From: Candidatus Poribacteria bacterium
GTDB taxonomy: Bacteria; Poribacteria; WGA-4E; WGA-3G
DNA: 64,000 bases
Assembly: GCA_022821965.1 (NCBI GenBank)
Contig: JAJECN010000020.1
Span: 62,001-126,000, forward strand
Reading direction: 5' to 3'
Shown: in pieces, positions 9,008 to 16,796 of the stretch
How the letters are laid out: every line of letters starts with the position of its first letter
How positions within the stretch are numbered: the stretch's first letter is position 1
The notes under the pieces: model-generated
What the model saw: only the letters and a program-made list of their open reading frames with translations
What the model was told of the DNA's origin: nothing
Databases searched by the model: none
Position numbers and translations under genes: made by a program

Positions 9008-9784
9008 ATGTCAAGAGTACCAATTGGTTTAGAGCTATTCTCCGTCCGAAACGAGTTAGCAGAGGATGTCCGTGGCACGATAAAAGCGGTTGCGGAGATG
9101 GGATATGAAGGTGTTGAATTCGCGGGTCCACCGCAACATTCCGCCCAAGAGTTAAAGGGTTTGCTTGACGAGTTCGGCTTGATCTGCTGCGGTTGGCACA
9201 CACCGTTCAACCTTGTCCAAGAAGACACCCTTGATGAGACGATTGAATTCAACAAGGTTTTGGAAAACCCGTATGTCATCGTTCCGGGTATTCCGGGTGA
9301 GCTGCGTCAATCGCGGGCGGACTGGCTGAAGTTAGCAGACACTTTCAATGGGATTGCTGATAAACTCGCAGCGCACGGTATGGTGACCGGCTATCACAAC
9401 CATCACGTCGAATTTACGCCGCTTGACGGTGAACAACCGTGGGATACTTTCTTCGGTAACACGAACGAAGGGGTTGTGATGCAGCTGGATATGGGCAATG
9501 CGCTGTCTGGTGGTGCCGATCTCGTCGGTATTCTGGAGAGATACCCCGGTCGCGCTGGTACAGTCCATCTCAAACCATACACTGAATCAGCAGGTGAGGC
9601 AGACAGACACGCCGGTTTCCGTCCGATTATTGGTGAGGACAGTGTGCCATGGGATGAAATCTTCCGAGTCTGCGAAACCACAGGTGGCACGAAGTGGTAT
9701 ATCGTCGAATATGAAAGCGATGCCTTCCCGCCGCTTGAGGCTGTCGAACGCTGCCTGAGTGCGCTAAAAGCGATGGGTAAATAG
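9008..9784 (+). CDS. Sugar phosphate isomerase/epimerase-type TIM-barrel protein
   Basis: 258 residues of the xylose-isomerase-like barrel superfamily. Conserved landmarks: IGLELFSVRNEL at the N-terminus, EMGYEGVEFAG, TGYHNHHVEF with the typical His pair, VVMQLDMGNALSGG, GTVHLKPYT, and WYIVEYESDAFPP near the end. The Glu, Asp and His residues in these strands normally hold a divalent metal. Members act on sugars or inositols; close relatives are often beside Gfo/Idh oxidoreductases. ATG 9008 follows AAAGGAAA. It has its own promoter and is followed 174 bp later by a second, divergent member of the same superfamily. Confidence 0.8.
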   Translation: MSRVPIGLELFSVRNELAEDVRGTIKAVAEMGYEGVEFAGPPQHSAQELKGLLDEFGLICCGWHTPFNLVQEDTLDETIEFNKVLENPYVIVPGIPGELRQSRADWLKLADTFNGIADKLAAHGMVTGYHNHHVEFTPLDGEQPWDTFFGNTNEGVVMQLDMGNALSGGADLVGILERYPGRAGTVHLKPYTESAGEADRHAGFRPIIGEDSVPWDEIFRVCETTGGTKWYIVEYESDAFPPLEAVERCLSALKAMGK

Positions 9785-9787
9785 CGT

Positions 9788-9815
9788 TCAGCCGTCAGCC
9801 ATCAGCAATCAGTAA
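9788..9815. repeat. Heptanucleotide tandem array (4 units)
   Basis: TCAGCCG, TCAGCCA, TCAGCAA, TCAGTAA in perfect 7-base register, starting 3 bp after the stop of the 9008 gene. It is the clearest of five such arrays in intergenic spacers of this window. Confidence 0.6.
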
Positions 9816-9958
9816 AAGAACCTTGTGGCAGTTACACACATTTTACATGCTACAGCTTGCTGATGGCTTCCAACAATCCGATGGTTTATTAATGTGGTGT
9901 CATGCTGAACGATTATGTACCACCCTTAAATGATTAGGTATTAGTTGGGGTAAAAATT

Positions 9959-10717
9959 ATGAGAACCTATTGTGCAAGCACCCTTCCGTTCTCCCCTTTT
10001 CCTTTGGCGGAATTTGTCGGCGAGTTATCCCAAAATGGCGTGTCTGCTATTGAACTCGCCCAATCCCATTTTTCAGACGTGGAAGTTGAGACTATCGCCG
10101 CGCTTCGAGAGGAGACCGGAATCCGTTTCAAATCCATGCTGAGCACAGTGGCAGTTGATGCACCAGACGGACTTGAAGCGTTAATTTCAATTCTCGACAC
10201 TGCCCAAAGGCTCTCCATTCCAATGGTCAGTATCGCGAGTGGTGGGAACGAGACTGCCACCGCTCGCGAGATTGAAACGATCATTGCTCATCTCAAAACG
10301 ATCACTGAAGAAGCACAGGCTCGGAATCTAACTCTTATGCTCTACGCGCATGAAGGGAGCCTCGCCTACAACCTCGAACGTACCCAGCAGATCCTCGATG
10401 CGATCCCCTCCGAAAACTTCGGCTTCTACTACAGTCCGTTCCATTTCCATCGCGCCGGAGACGATCCCGTTGTTGCTTTACGTACGTTGTCAGAACGGTT
10501 GTTCAGCGTCTATTTCAACTGTGGTGTCGATTCTCAGACAGGCAGTGAACCTTTCTGGGCACCAGAGATGGATTTTCCCGCCATCTGTCAGGAGATAGAG
10601 CGTGTCGGCTACACTGAGGAAATCATGCTGATCTATTTGGGATTGAAAGCGGAAACATCACAGCCGATTGTTAAGGGAGTCGCAAACGCGCGAGCGAAAT
10701 TAGAAACTTATTTTTAA
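9959..10717 (+). CDS. Sugar phosphate isomerase/epimerase-type TIM-barrel protein
   Basis: 252 residues, same superfamily as the preceding gene but clearly divergent. Barrel elements: YCASTLPFSPFPLAEFV, GVSAIELAQSHFSDVE, SIPMVSIASGGNET, LTLMLYAHEGSLAYN, GFYYSPFHFHRAGDDP and EEIMLIYLGL. The His-rich FHFHR loop may contribute metal ligands. The ribosome-binding site is weak (GGGG 12 bp before ATG 9959). The substrate is unknown. Downstream of the stop lies a copy of the AGGACTTACGCA element rather than a terminator. Confidence 0.65.
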   Translation: MRTYCASTLPFSPFPLAEFVGELSQNGVSAIELAQSHFSDVEVETIAALREETGIRFKSMLSTVAVDAPDGLEALISILDTAQRLSIPMVSIASGGNETATAREIETIIAHLKTITEEAQARNLTLMLYAHEGSLAYNLERTQQILDAIPSENFGFYYSPFHFHRAGDDPVVALRTLSERLFSVYFNCGVDSQTGSEPFWAPEMDFPAICQEIERVGYTEEIMLIYLGLKAETSQPIVKGVANARAKLETYF

Positions 10718-10733
10718 GGGAAGGCACCTTAAA

Positions 10734-10878
10734 TAGGACTTACGCATTCCCTCTTAAAGTCTCCCTACCCCCTGATAAGCGGGGATGTGGGGGGTGGGGG
10801 ATTTAAGGGTTTCAATACGGAAATTACCGATTTTTTGCGTCTGAATGTCCGATATTTTCTCAATTTGCGTAAGTCCTG
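10734..10878. mobile_element. MITE-like element, AGGACTTACGCA family, copy 1
   Basis: Terminal inverted repeats TAGGACTTACGCA (10734-10746) and TGCGTAAGTCCTG (10866-10878) enclose 119 bp of non-coding, partly G-rich DNA. The flanks are identical pentamers, TTAAA at 10729-10733 and 10879-10883, as expected for a target duplication. It has no transposase and so would need one supplied in trans. Confidence 0.75.
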
Positions 10879-10919
10879 TTAAAATTACATAATTTATCCA
10901 AAACTAAATACCCCTGGAC

Positions 10920-12068
10920 TTACTCGTTTGCTTTCACAACAGTGTGTTGCTGCGGTTGACCATCAACAATTTTCAACACGCGGATACCCGCAGCAGGTTT
11001 GACAGGATGACGGTTCCCATCAAAGCCGGAAATAGCTGTCGCCCCTTGGTAGTCAGTGATAGCAGCAACCGCATCCCGAATCATAACTGGGTCTGTTGAT
11101 TGCACGTTTTCAATCGCTATTGCCAATAACTTCATCGCATCGTAACCTAACGGAGCAATACCAATAGGCTGATTTTTAAACATTGTTTCATAAGCAACAG
11201 TAAAATCTGCAGCAAGCTCATCCGAGATACTACAATAATAGGAATTTTCGAGAGGCGTGTTATCCTCTAAAATGTCTAACATCAACGAATCATCCCAACC
11301 ATCACTGCCGATGAAGATGGACTTAATGCCCATCTCGCGTGCCTGCTTTACTATCATCGGGCTCTCTGGCGGAAAACTTGCCAGAAGCAGAACATCAGCG
11401 TTTGCCTCTTTGATGATCCCAAGTTGTCCATCAAACATTATATCGCCTTGTTCATAGATTTGATTGGCAACAATGCGACCGCCAAGGTCCTGGAAATTCG
11501 CATCAAATGCGTTAACGAAACCTTTAGAATAGACATCCCCGTTCTGCCAAATCATCGCTGCAGTTTTCTTTCCGAGGTCCTTCACCACAAAACCTGCCAT
11601 CACTTTCGCTTGCAACGCATTTGAATTCGCCACCAAAAAGAGAAAATCTCCCGGATCGTTCCCTGTATTCGTCACGTCGGCACCCGTTGCCCCTACAATG
11701 ACAGGGATATTGATGATCGGTCCAACTTTAACAGCACTACTCGAAAACATGGGACCTAATATGGCAACAACATTTTCCATTTCAGCTAATTCTCTTGCAG
11801 AATTAGCAATGCTTCCTGTTTCTACTTTATAGATAAGTTCTACTTGTCTCCCAAGCACACCGCCTGCCTTGTTGATTTCCGCTAAGGCGAGTTTGGCACC
11901 GTCGCCGAAAGTGGCGTAATTTAGCAACGGATGAATCAAACCCACTTTAAGTGTAGGCATCGGTTCTTCAGTTATTCCGACATCTTCCGTTCTCTCCTCC
12001 GCAGAGAGGTAAGCGACTGAGAGGACCAGTAATACGCATAGTGCTAACCTAAAAATTTTCGGATTCAT
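10920..12068 (-). CDS. Periplasmic ABC-type substrate-binding protein, LivJ-like
   Basis: 382 residues with an N-terminal signal peptide (LALCVLLVLSVAYLSAEE). Type I periplasmic binding fold typical of branched-chain amino acid/amide receptors: LKVGLIHPLLNYATFGDGAK, AEINKAGGVLGRQVELIY, VVAILGPMFSSSA, later IFIGSDGWDD and GYDAMKLLAIAI. It is a paralogue of the lipoprotein at 19392; both share the late NRHPVK motif. No LivHMGF permease or ATPase is in the window, so it may serve a distant transporter or act as a sensor. Start at 12068 is supported by AGGAG on the minus strand. A good promoter lies at 12137-12165. Confidence 0.8.
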   Translation of the reverse strand: MNPKIFRLALCVLLVLSVAYLSAEERTEDVGITEEPMPTLKVGLIHPLLNYATFGDGAKLALAEINKAGGVLGRQVELIYKVETGSIANSARELAEMENVVAILGPMFSSSAVKVGPIINIPVIVGATGADVTNTGNDPGDFLFLVANSNALQAKVMAGFVVKDLGKKTAAMIWQNGDVYSKGFVNAFDANFQDLGGRIVANQIYEQGDIMFDGQLGIIKEANADVLLLASFPPESPMIVKQAREMGIKSIFIGSDGWDDSLMLDILEDNTPLENSYYCSISDELAADFTVAYETMFKNQPIGIAPLGYDAMKLLAIAIENVQSTDPVMIRDAVAAITDYQGATAISGFDGNRHPVKPAAGIRVLKIVDGQPQQHTVVKANE

Positions 12069-12136
12069 AAACTACTCCTGTTTTTTTAGACCAACGCACC
12101 AAGGATGAATTGTCCAAAGTTTGGTAATATGTAAAA

Positions 12137-12165
12137 ATTATACTAAATTTTGTGGTTTTAAGCAA
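12137..12165 (-). promoter_or_regulatory. Promoter for the LivJ-like gene
   Basis: Read on the minus strand: TTGCTT (12165-12160), 17-base spacer, TATAAT (12142-12137), about 70 bp upstream of the start. The rest of the gap 12166-12536 shows only a poor 60-codon frame (12280-12462), which I do not accept as a gene. Confidence 0.6.
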
Positions 12166-12536
12166 TATTAAGAAACAAATTTTACAGTGTTATTTAGTTT
12201 TCCATCATTATTGGATCTCGTCGCTATCTCGTCCTCATTACTTAACATCTAAACGGAAAAAATAACAACGTCTGTAATATTGTGTGTGAATACTCTCGAT
12301 CCTTACGCAATCGGCGGTTTATTGCGCGTTTGGAATCCGACTTTTGCAGAAAAACGGCTAAGAAATTCAGATAATTTTCATTTTTTTTCAGATTATGCAC
12401 GTTTTCAGCACCCAAATTACGTCATTAAACAATCAAAGGGTAAAACAATCGTTTCGTTTTAACGATACTATGTGTTTTGCTTCAGTATTTACGTGGTTTA
12501 TCTGAATTCTACAGTCGTATAAAAAGGAGAAAAAAG

Positions 12537-13100
12537 ATGTCAAAAACTTTTAGTTCGGAAACCTTCAAAAAAACGTTTGACGCGTACGTCCGAAACTGGC
12601 ATATATCGGAAGCAGTCTTATTGATTTTGGCTTTTTTGCCTTTTTTGGCGTACGGCATAGCGAAATATTTGGAATTTTCATGGATACCTATCTTGAGTGA
12701 CATAACATTTGGGGCAATTTCATCTGGTATTGTTTCTTTTGGGGCGGTCTCTTTTGGAGTTGTTTCGATTGGTGCTGTTTCTTTTGGTGTGATTGCTATT
12801 GGCACCGTATCTTGCGGGATCATCACGATCGGTGTAACATCCATGGGGGTTTTCGCTTTTGGAAATGCCGCTGCTGTTGGATTTATCGCCATTTCTACAG
12901 GTTCTACTGGGGTAACCCCACGGATCGGCGGCAATGCTTTTGGAGTTATAGCGATCGGTCGGCAGGCAAGCGGACTATACGCGCTTTCCTATGAAAGGAA
13001 AGGCAACAGTGTTTATCAGTTTTCACCTGAACGCCAAGATATAGAGGCTGTTGCACTGTTTACCCGCTGTCTCCGAAAGTTTAAGAAGGTGTACGCATAA
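12537..13100 (+). CDS. Membrane protein with glycine every fifth residue (hydrophobic pentad repeat)
   Basis: 187 residues from ATG 12537, which follows AAGGAG; the longer frame from 12477 has no such site. After one transmembrane-like segment (about 24-44), glycine falls exactly at residues 59, 64, 69, 74, 79, 84, 89, 94, 99, 104 and 109. The pentads read like GAVSF, GVVSI, GVIAI, GIITI. The period resumes at 131, 136, 141 and 146. Such a register suggests a small-residue-packed helical bundle or a beta-solenoid like pentapeptide proteins, but fully hydrophobic. I do not recognise the family. It sits 90 bp upstream of the M16/sigma pair and on the same strand, so a functional link is possible. 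Confidence 0.65.
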   Translation: MSKTFSSETFKKTFDAYVRNWHISEAVLLILAFLPFLAYGIAKYLEFSWIPILSDITFGAISSGIVSFGAVSFGVVSIGAVSFGVIAIGTVSCGIITIGVTSMGVFAFGNAAAVGFIAISTGSTGVTPRIGGNAFGVIAIGRQASGLYALSYERKGNSVYQFSPERQDIEAVALFTRCLRKFKKVYA

Positions 13101-13121
13101 AACCCTCTTAAACTGACGTGA

Positions 13122-13146
13122 GAAACATACCCTATGTGCTAACGTA
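13122..13146 (+). promoter_or_regulatory. Possible ECF-sigma-type promoter upstream of the M16/sigma operon
   Basis: GAAAC (13122-13126), 16-base spacer, CGTA (13143-13146). This spacing and sequence resemble promoters read by ECF sigma factors, and the operon encodes one. The motif is short and could occur by chance. Confidence 0.3.
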
Positions 13147-13154
13147 GTCCCACA

Positions 13155-13169
13155 AGGTTTTGAAAACCT
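13155..13169. promoter_or_regulatory. Palindrome in the leader of the M16/sigma operon
   Basis: AGGTTTTGAAAACCT, a perfect 7-bp inverted repeat around one base, placed between the possible ECF promoter and the GGAGGT ribosome-binding site at 13177-13182. It could be an operator or a weak hairpin. Confidence 0.35.
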
Positions 13170-13190
13170 AACACTTGGAGGTATCTAAAG

Positions 13191-14495
13191 ATGATTAACA
13201 GGATTAAACACACCATCGTGGCATTACTCATCCTTGGTAGTTTTTCTCTCGCTTCCGCTGCCCCGCCTGAGGTAACACGCTTTACATTAAACAACGGCAT
13301 TAAGGTTGTCAATCTCTATGTTGAGAATTCCACGGATGTGGCGATTTTCAGTTATTTGCCTCTTGGACTTGTTGCTGATGGAAAAGCAAAGACACAGTGG
13401 AGCCATCTGATTGAACACTTGACAATCCGAACCACAGGACCGATTGATTTCAAAACGAGTGGCGCAGAAACAATGGCTGATAACATGCGCTTGGATTTTA
13501 TCGGGAACACCGACAATTGGACACAGGGCTTGAAACGACACGCACAGTGGCTTTCTGGATTGCCATTTTCAGCAGAAAGTTTAGCCGAGGAGTTACCGAA
13601 CGCCTTGTCCGAGATTGACGCTACTGAAATCAGATTAGCGACGCACAAATGGGCGTTCGCTGCATGGAATCAAGTTTTTCGACATGGTGAAACCGCCATA
13701 TCAATGCGCGGTGATGTTCAATCAGCACAGTTGAGTGAATTACAAGAATACCGAGATCTACACTTGGTCCAAGCAGATCGCGTGCTTTTGTGTGTCATCG
13801 GTGGAGTTAAGGCGGAAACACTACAGCCAGTAATGGAAGAACAACTCGGATCTATCAACCTAACAGCAAAAACACTTCCGCCAGCAACAACAACATCGGA
13901 GACGGCGAAAGACCAAGTTGCCACTTGGGATATCAATGTAACCCACTACATGGAAACTTACGCGATATCCAGCGTTGCGAACAGAGACTACCCAGCACTT
14001 TATATGGCGAGTCTGCTTTTGCGGGTAGCCTGCATGCAAGATGCGCAATTGAAGGAATTGATTGGTCTCGTTTTCTGTGGGGTTGACCTTATCACGCCTG
14101 AACAGATATACTTATATGTCAGTGCTTCGCTCAAACGGGATACAGATATAGAAAAGGTTAAGCAGCGGATTGGAGAGTTGATAAACCGGTTAAAGCAACC
14201 AGCAAACAACGCGCAGGTGCCGATGTACGCGCAAGCCCTTTCAATGGAACTCGGTTCACCCCCAGATATGACGATGGTAATGCGACAGAAACCTGTAGGT
14301 ATGACAGAAACTATGATGCTTGCGAATATCGGTGTACAGTGGGGTATGCTTGAATATCAATATGGCGATACCTTCCCCCACCTGGCGAAGGCGTTTGCCA
14401 ATGTCTCCGCGGATGATGTCGCCGATGTTGTTAATCGGTATCTAACCGAAGATAAGCAGATGACACTGCTTCTCACACCGCGTGCGTCGGAGTGA
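13191..14495 (+). CDS. Secreted M16-like (inverzincin) peptidase with intact HxxEH motif
   Basis: 434 residues. A signal peptide (IVALLILGSFSLASAA) ends near residue 24 and directs it to the periplasm. The body looks like one M16 domain pair. VTRFTLNNGIKVVNLYVENS starts the fold, and the inverted zinc motif HLIEH is at 72-76. A helical stretch with E141 and E146 could supply the third zinc ligand, and a second-half domain ends near ADVVNRYLTEDKQMTLLLTP. The usual C-terminal R/Y substrate pair was not identified. It lies 24 bp upstream of a sigma-factor gene whose C-terminal half is a clear duplicate of this protein. Co-transcription is likely. Confidence 0.8.
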   Translation: MINRIKHTIVALLILGSFSLASAAPPEVTRFTLNNGIKVVNLYVENSTDVAIFSYLPLGLVADGKAKTQWSHLIEHLTIRTTGPIDFKTSGAETMADNMRLDFIGNTDNWTQGLKRHAQWLSGLPFSAESLAEELPNALSEIDATEIRLATHKWAFAAWNQVFRHGETAISMRGDVQSAQLSELQEYRDLHLVQADRVLLCVIGGVKAETLQPVMEEQLGSINLTAKTLPPATTTSETAKDQVATWDINVTHYMETYAISSVANRDYPALYMASLLLRVACMQDAQLKELIGLVFCGVDLITPEQIYLYVSASLKRDTDIEKVKQRIGELINRLKQPANNAQVPMYAQALSMELGSPPDMTMVMRQKPVGMTETMMLANIGVQWGMLEYQYGDTFPHLAKAFANVSADDVADVVNRYLTEDKQMTLLLTPRASE

Positions 14496-14519
14496 TATGA
14501 GACATTACGGAGAATTCTG

Positions 14520-16712
14520 ATGGAGAAAAACGATGTTCAGTTGATTCACAGCATCTTATCCGGCGACGATGAGGCGTTCGGCACCTTGGTTCAAAAATAC
14601 CAAAAGAGCGTTCACGCCTTGGCGTGGCGGAAGATCGGTGATTTTCACTATGCTGAGGAAATTACACAAGACACCTTCCTTCAAGCTTATGAGAAACTCC
14701 CGACACTCAAGGACCTGAATCAATTCGCAGGATGGCTGTATGTCATTACAAATAATCTATGCACCGATTGGCTCCGAAAGCAAAAACCTGCGATGCAACC
14801 GCTGGGGGACGCATCTGTGAAAGCGATAGATAAATTAACTTATGAGCGTTATGTGTTAGAACAGCGCGAGACAGAAGCTACTGAACATCGTCATGAAATC
14901 GTCAAGCAACTTCTGAAAAAATTGCCAGAGAGCGAACGCACCGTGGTAACGCTCTACTATCTCGGTGAGATGACCACAAAGGAAATTGGCAAGTTCTTGG
15001 GAGTATCGGTGCACACAATTACGAGTCGGCTCCAGCGAGCGCGGGAGCGTTTAAAAACGTCAGAAGAACTCTTGATTAACGAAACCCTTGGCGGTTTGCA
15101 ATTGTCTAACAATCTATACGAGAACATTATGCGAGAGGTTGCTGACATAAAACCGGTATCACCGCCAAGTGGAAAACCGTTGCTGCCCTGGATGTCCTTT
15201 AGTGCAGCTACAGTTTTGATTGTATTGCTGCTCGGTGCAAGTCATCAATATCTCGTCAGATTCCAGCGACCGTATAGTTTTGAGGCACAAGCCGAGCCTA
15301 CTATTGAAATTATTGAGACGGCTGTCGTTCTTGAAACCGACGCAAAACCGGCGGTACGAAATCAAGTCGGACAAGCTGCCACCCCCGGTAAAAACAACAG
15401 TATCGGGGTACAAGTCTCTGAGGAAGTCTTAGGACCTAATGCATCAAAGGAGTTCCCTAATCTGCTTACTTCTAATACTACACCTAAAGTGACACGCTTT
15501 ACGCTAAGCAACGGTATCCAAGTCGTCAATCTCCATGTCGAAAATTCCACGGATGTTGGTATCTTCAGTTATTTGCCCCTTGGACTCGTCACTGACGGGA
15601 AAGCAAGGGCGTATTGGAGCCATCTTATTAATCATCTGACCGTCCGAACCACAGGTCCCCTTGATTTCAAAACAAGTAACGCGGAGACAATGGCTGATAA
15701 CATGCGCTTGGAGTCTTGGGGTGGGAAAGATACATGGACCCAGAGTTTAGCACGACATGCGAAATGGCTTTCCAGACTGCCGTTTTCAGCAGAAAGTCTT
15801 GCTGAGGAACTCCCGAGAGTCTTGTCTCAGTTTGACTATATTGAAGCGAACTTGGCAACGCATAAGTTGGCAAATGTTGCGTGGAACCAAGTCTTTCGGC
15901 ATGGTGAAACCGATATAGCGATGCGCCGAGGCATTCAATCAGCACAACTCAGTGAACTCCAAGAATATCGCGATCAGCATCTGGTCCAAGCAGATCGCGT
16001 CCTTTTGTGCGTCATTGGGGGCGTTGATCCCGAAACACTGAAAGACACAATGGAAAAACAATTGGGAGCTATCAGCTTAACCGAGAAAACGCTTCCCCGA
16101 CCAACGGTCCCTCCAGAGATAGCGAAAAATCAAAATGCTACTTGGGATATCAATGTAACGCATTACATGGAAACCTACCCAATTCCTCGCACTGAAAACG
16201 AAGACTACCCCGCACTCTATGTAGCGAGTCTGATTTGGGGATTAGCCTGCACACAGGATGCCCAATTGAAGGAATTGACAGCTTACATTCATTGTGGTGT
16301 TGATCTCGTCACACCTGAACAGGTCTACTTATACGTCAGTGCCTCACTCAAACAGGGTACAGATATAGAAAAGGTTAAGCAGCGGGTTCGGCAGTTGATG
16401 AACCCCTTAAAACAATCGGAGAACAACACGCAGGTTCTTATGGTTGCCCAATCCCTTTCCAAGGAACTCGGTGCACCACCAGACATGAAAACGCTCATGA
16501 AATATAAACCTGAGAATGTACCGGAGGCTCTGATGCTCCTTCAGCTCGGTGTCCGTTGGGGAACGATAGAATACCAATTTGGTGGGAACTTATCGCAGCT
16601 TGCGAGTGCATTCGCCGATGTCTCGGCGGTTGATGTTGCGAGCGTCGTCAACCGATACCTCACTGAAGAGCAACGGATGACGTTAGTTCTCACGCCACGA
16701 GCATCGGAATGA
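14520..16712 (+). CDS. ECF sigma factor fused through one transmembrane segment to an M16-like pseudopeptidase domain
   Basis: 730 residues in one uninterrupted frame. Residues about 18-88 are sigma region 2 (YAEEITQDTFLQAYEKL, FAGWLYVITNNLCTDWLRK). Residues about 125-180 are region 4 with a helix-turn-helix (LPESERTVVTLYYLGEM, TTKEIGKFLGVSVHTITSRL). A single hydrophobic segment spans about 222-241 (LLPWMSFSAATVLIVLLLGA). An 80-residue linker leads to an M16-like domain (about 322-730) closely similar to the upstream protease. The zinc motif is HLINH (368-372), with Asn in place of the catalytic Glu, so it is probably not a protease. Topology would place the sigma part in the cytoplasm and the pseudopeptidase outside. 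No anti-sigma gene is adjacent. I infer a membrane-tethered transcription factor that senses or is cleaved in response to an envelope signal. Confidence 0.85.
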   Translation: MEKNDVQLIHSILSGDDEAFGTLVQKYQKSVHALAWRKIGDFHYAEEITQDTFLQAYEKLPTLKDLNQFAGWLYVITNNLCTDWLRKQKPAMQPLGDASVKAIDKLTYERYVLEQRETEATEHRHEIVKQLLKKLPESERTVVTLYYLGEMTTKEIGKFLGVSVHTITSRLQRARERLKTSEELLINETLGGLQLSNNLYENIMREVADIKPVSPPSGKPLLPWMSFSAATVLIVLLLGASHQYLVRFQRPYSFEAQAEPTIEIIETAVVLETDAKPAVRNQVGQAATPGKNNSIGVQVSEEVLGPNASKEFPNLLTSNTTPKVTRFTLSNGIQVVNLHVENSTDVGIFSYLPLGLVTDGKARAYWSHLINHLTVRTTGPLDFKTSNAETMADNMRLESWGGKDTWTQSLARHAKWLSRLPFSAESLAEELPRVLSQFDYIEANLATHKLANVAWNQVFRHGETDIAMRRGIQSAQLSELQEYRDQHLVQADRVLLCVIGGVDPETLKDTMEKQLGAISLTEKTLPRPTVPPEIAKNQNATWDINVTHYMETYPIPRTENEDYPALYVASLIWGLACTQDAQLKELTAYIHCGVDLVTPEQVYLYVSASLKQGTDIEKVKQRVRQLMNPLKQSENNTQVLMVAQSLSKELGAPPDMKTLMKYKPENVPEALMLLQLGVRWGTIEYQFGGNLSQLASAFADVSAVDVASVVNRYLTEEQRMTLVLTPRASE

Positions 16713-16796
16713 TATGCAATGTTGGTGGGAATCCAATGGTTAGCGTAATTTTAAGGAATTCACAGAATTCACGGAAAATAGGACACAGCTGTACCT

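Noticed and set aside
12280-12462. 60-codon frame in the gap before the pentad-repeat gene
   Set aside because: GTG start without ribosome-binding site, no recognisable motif and biased composition; it looks like spacer DNA.
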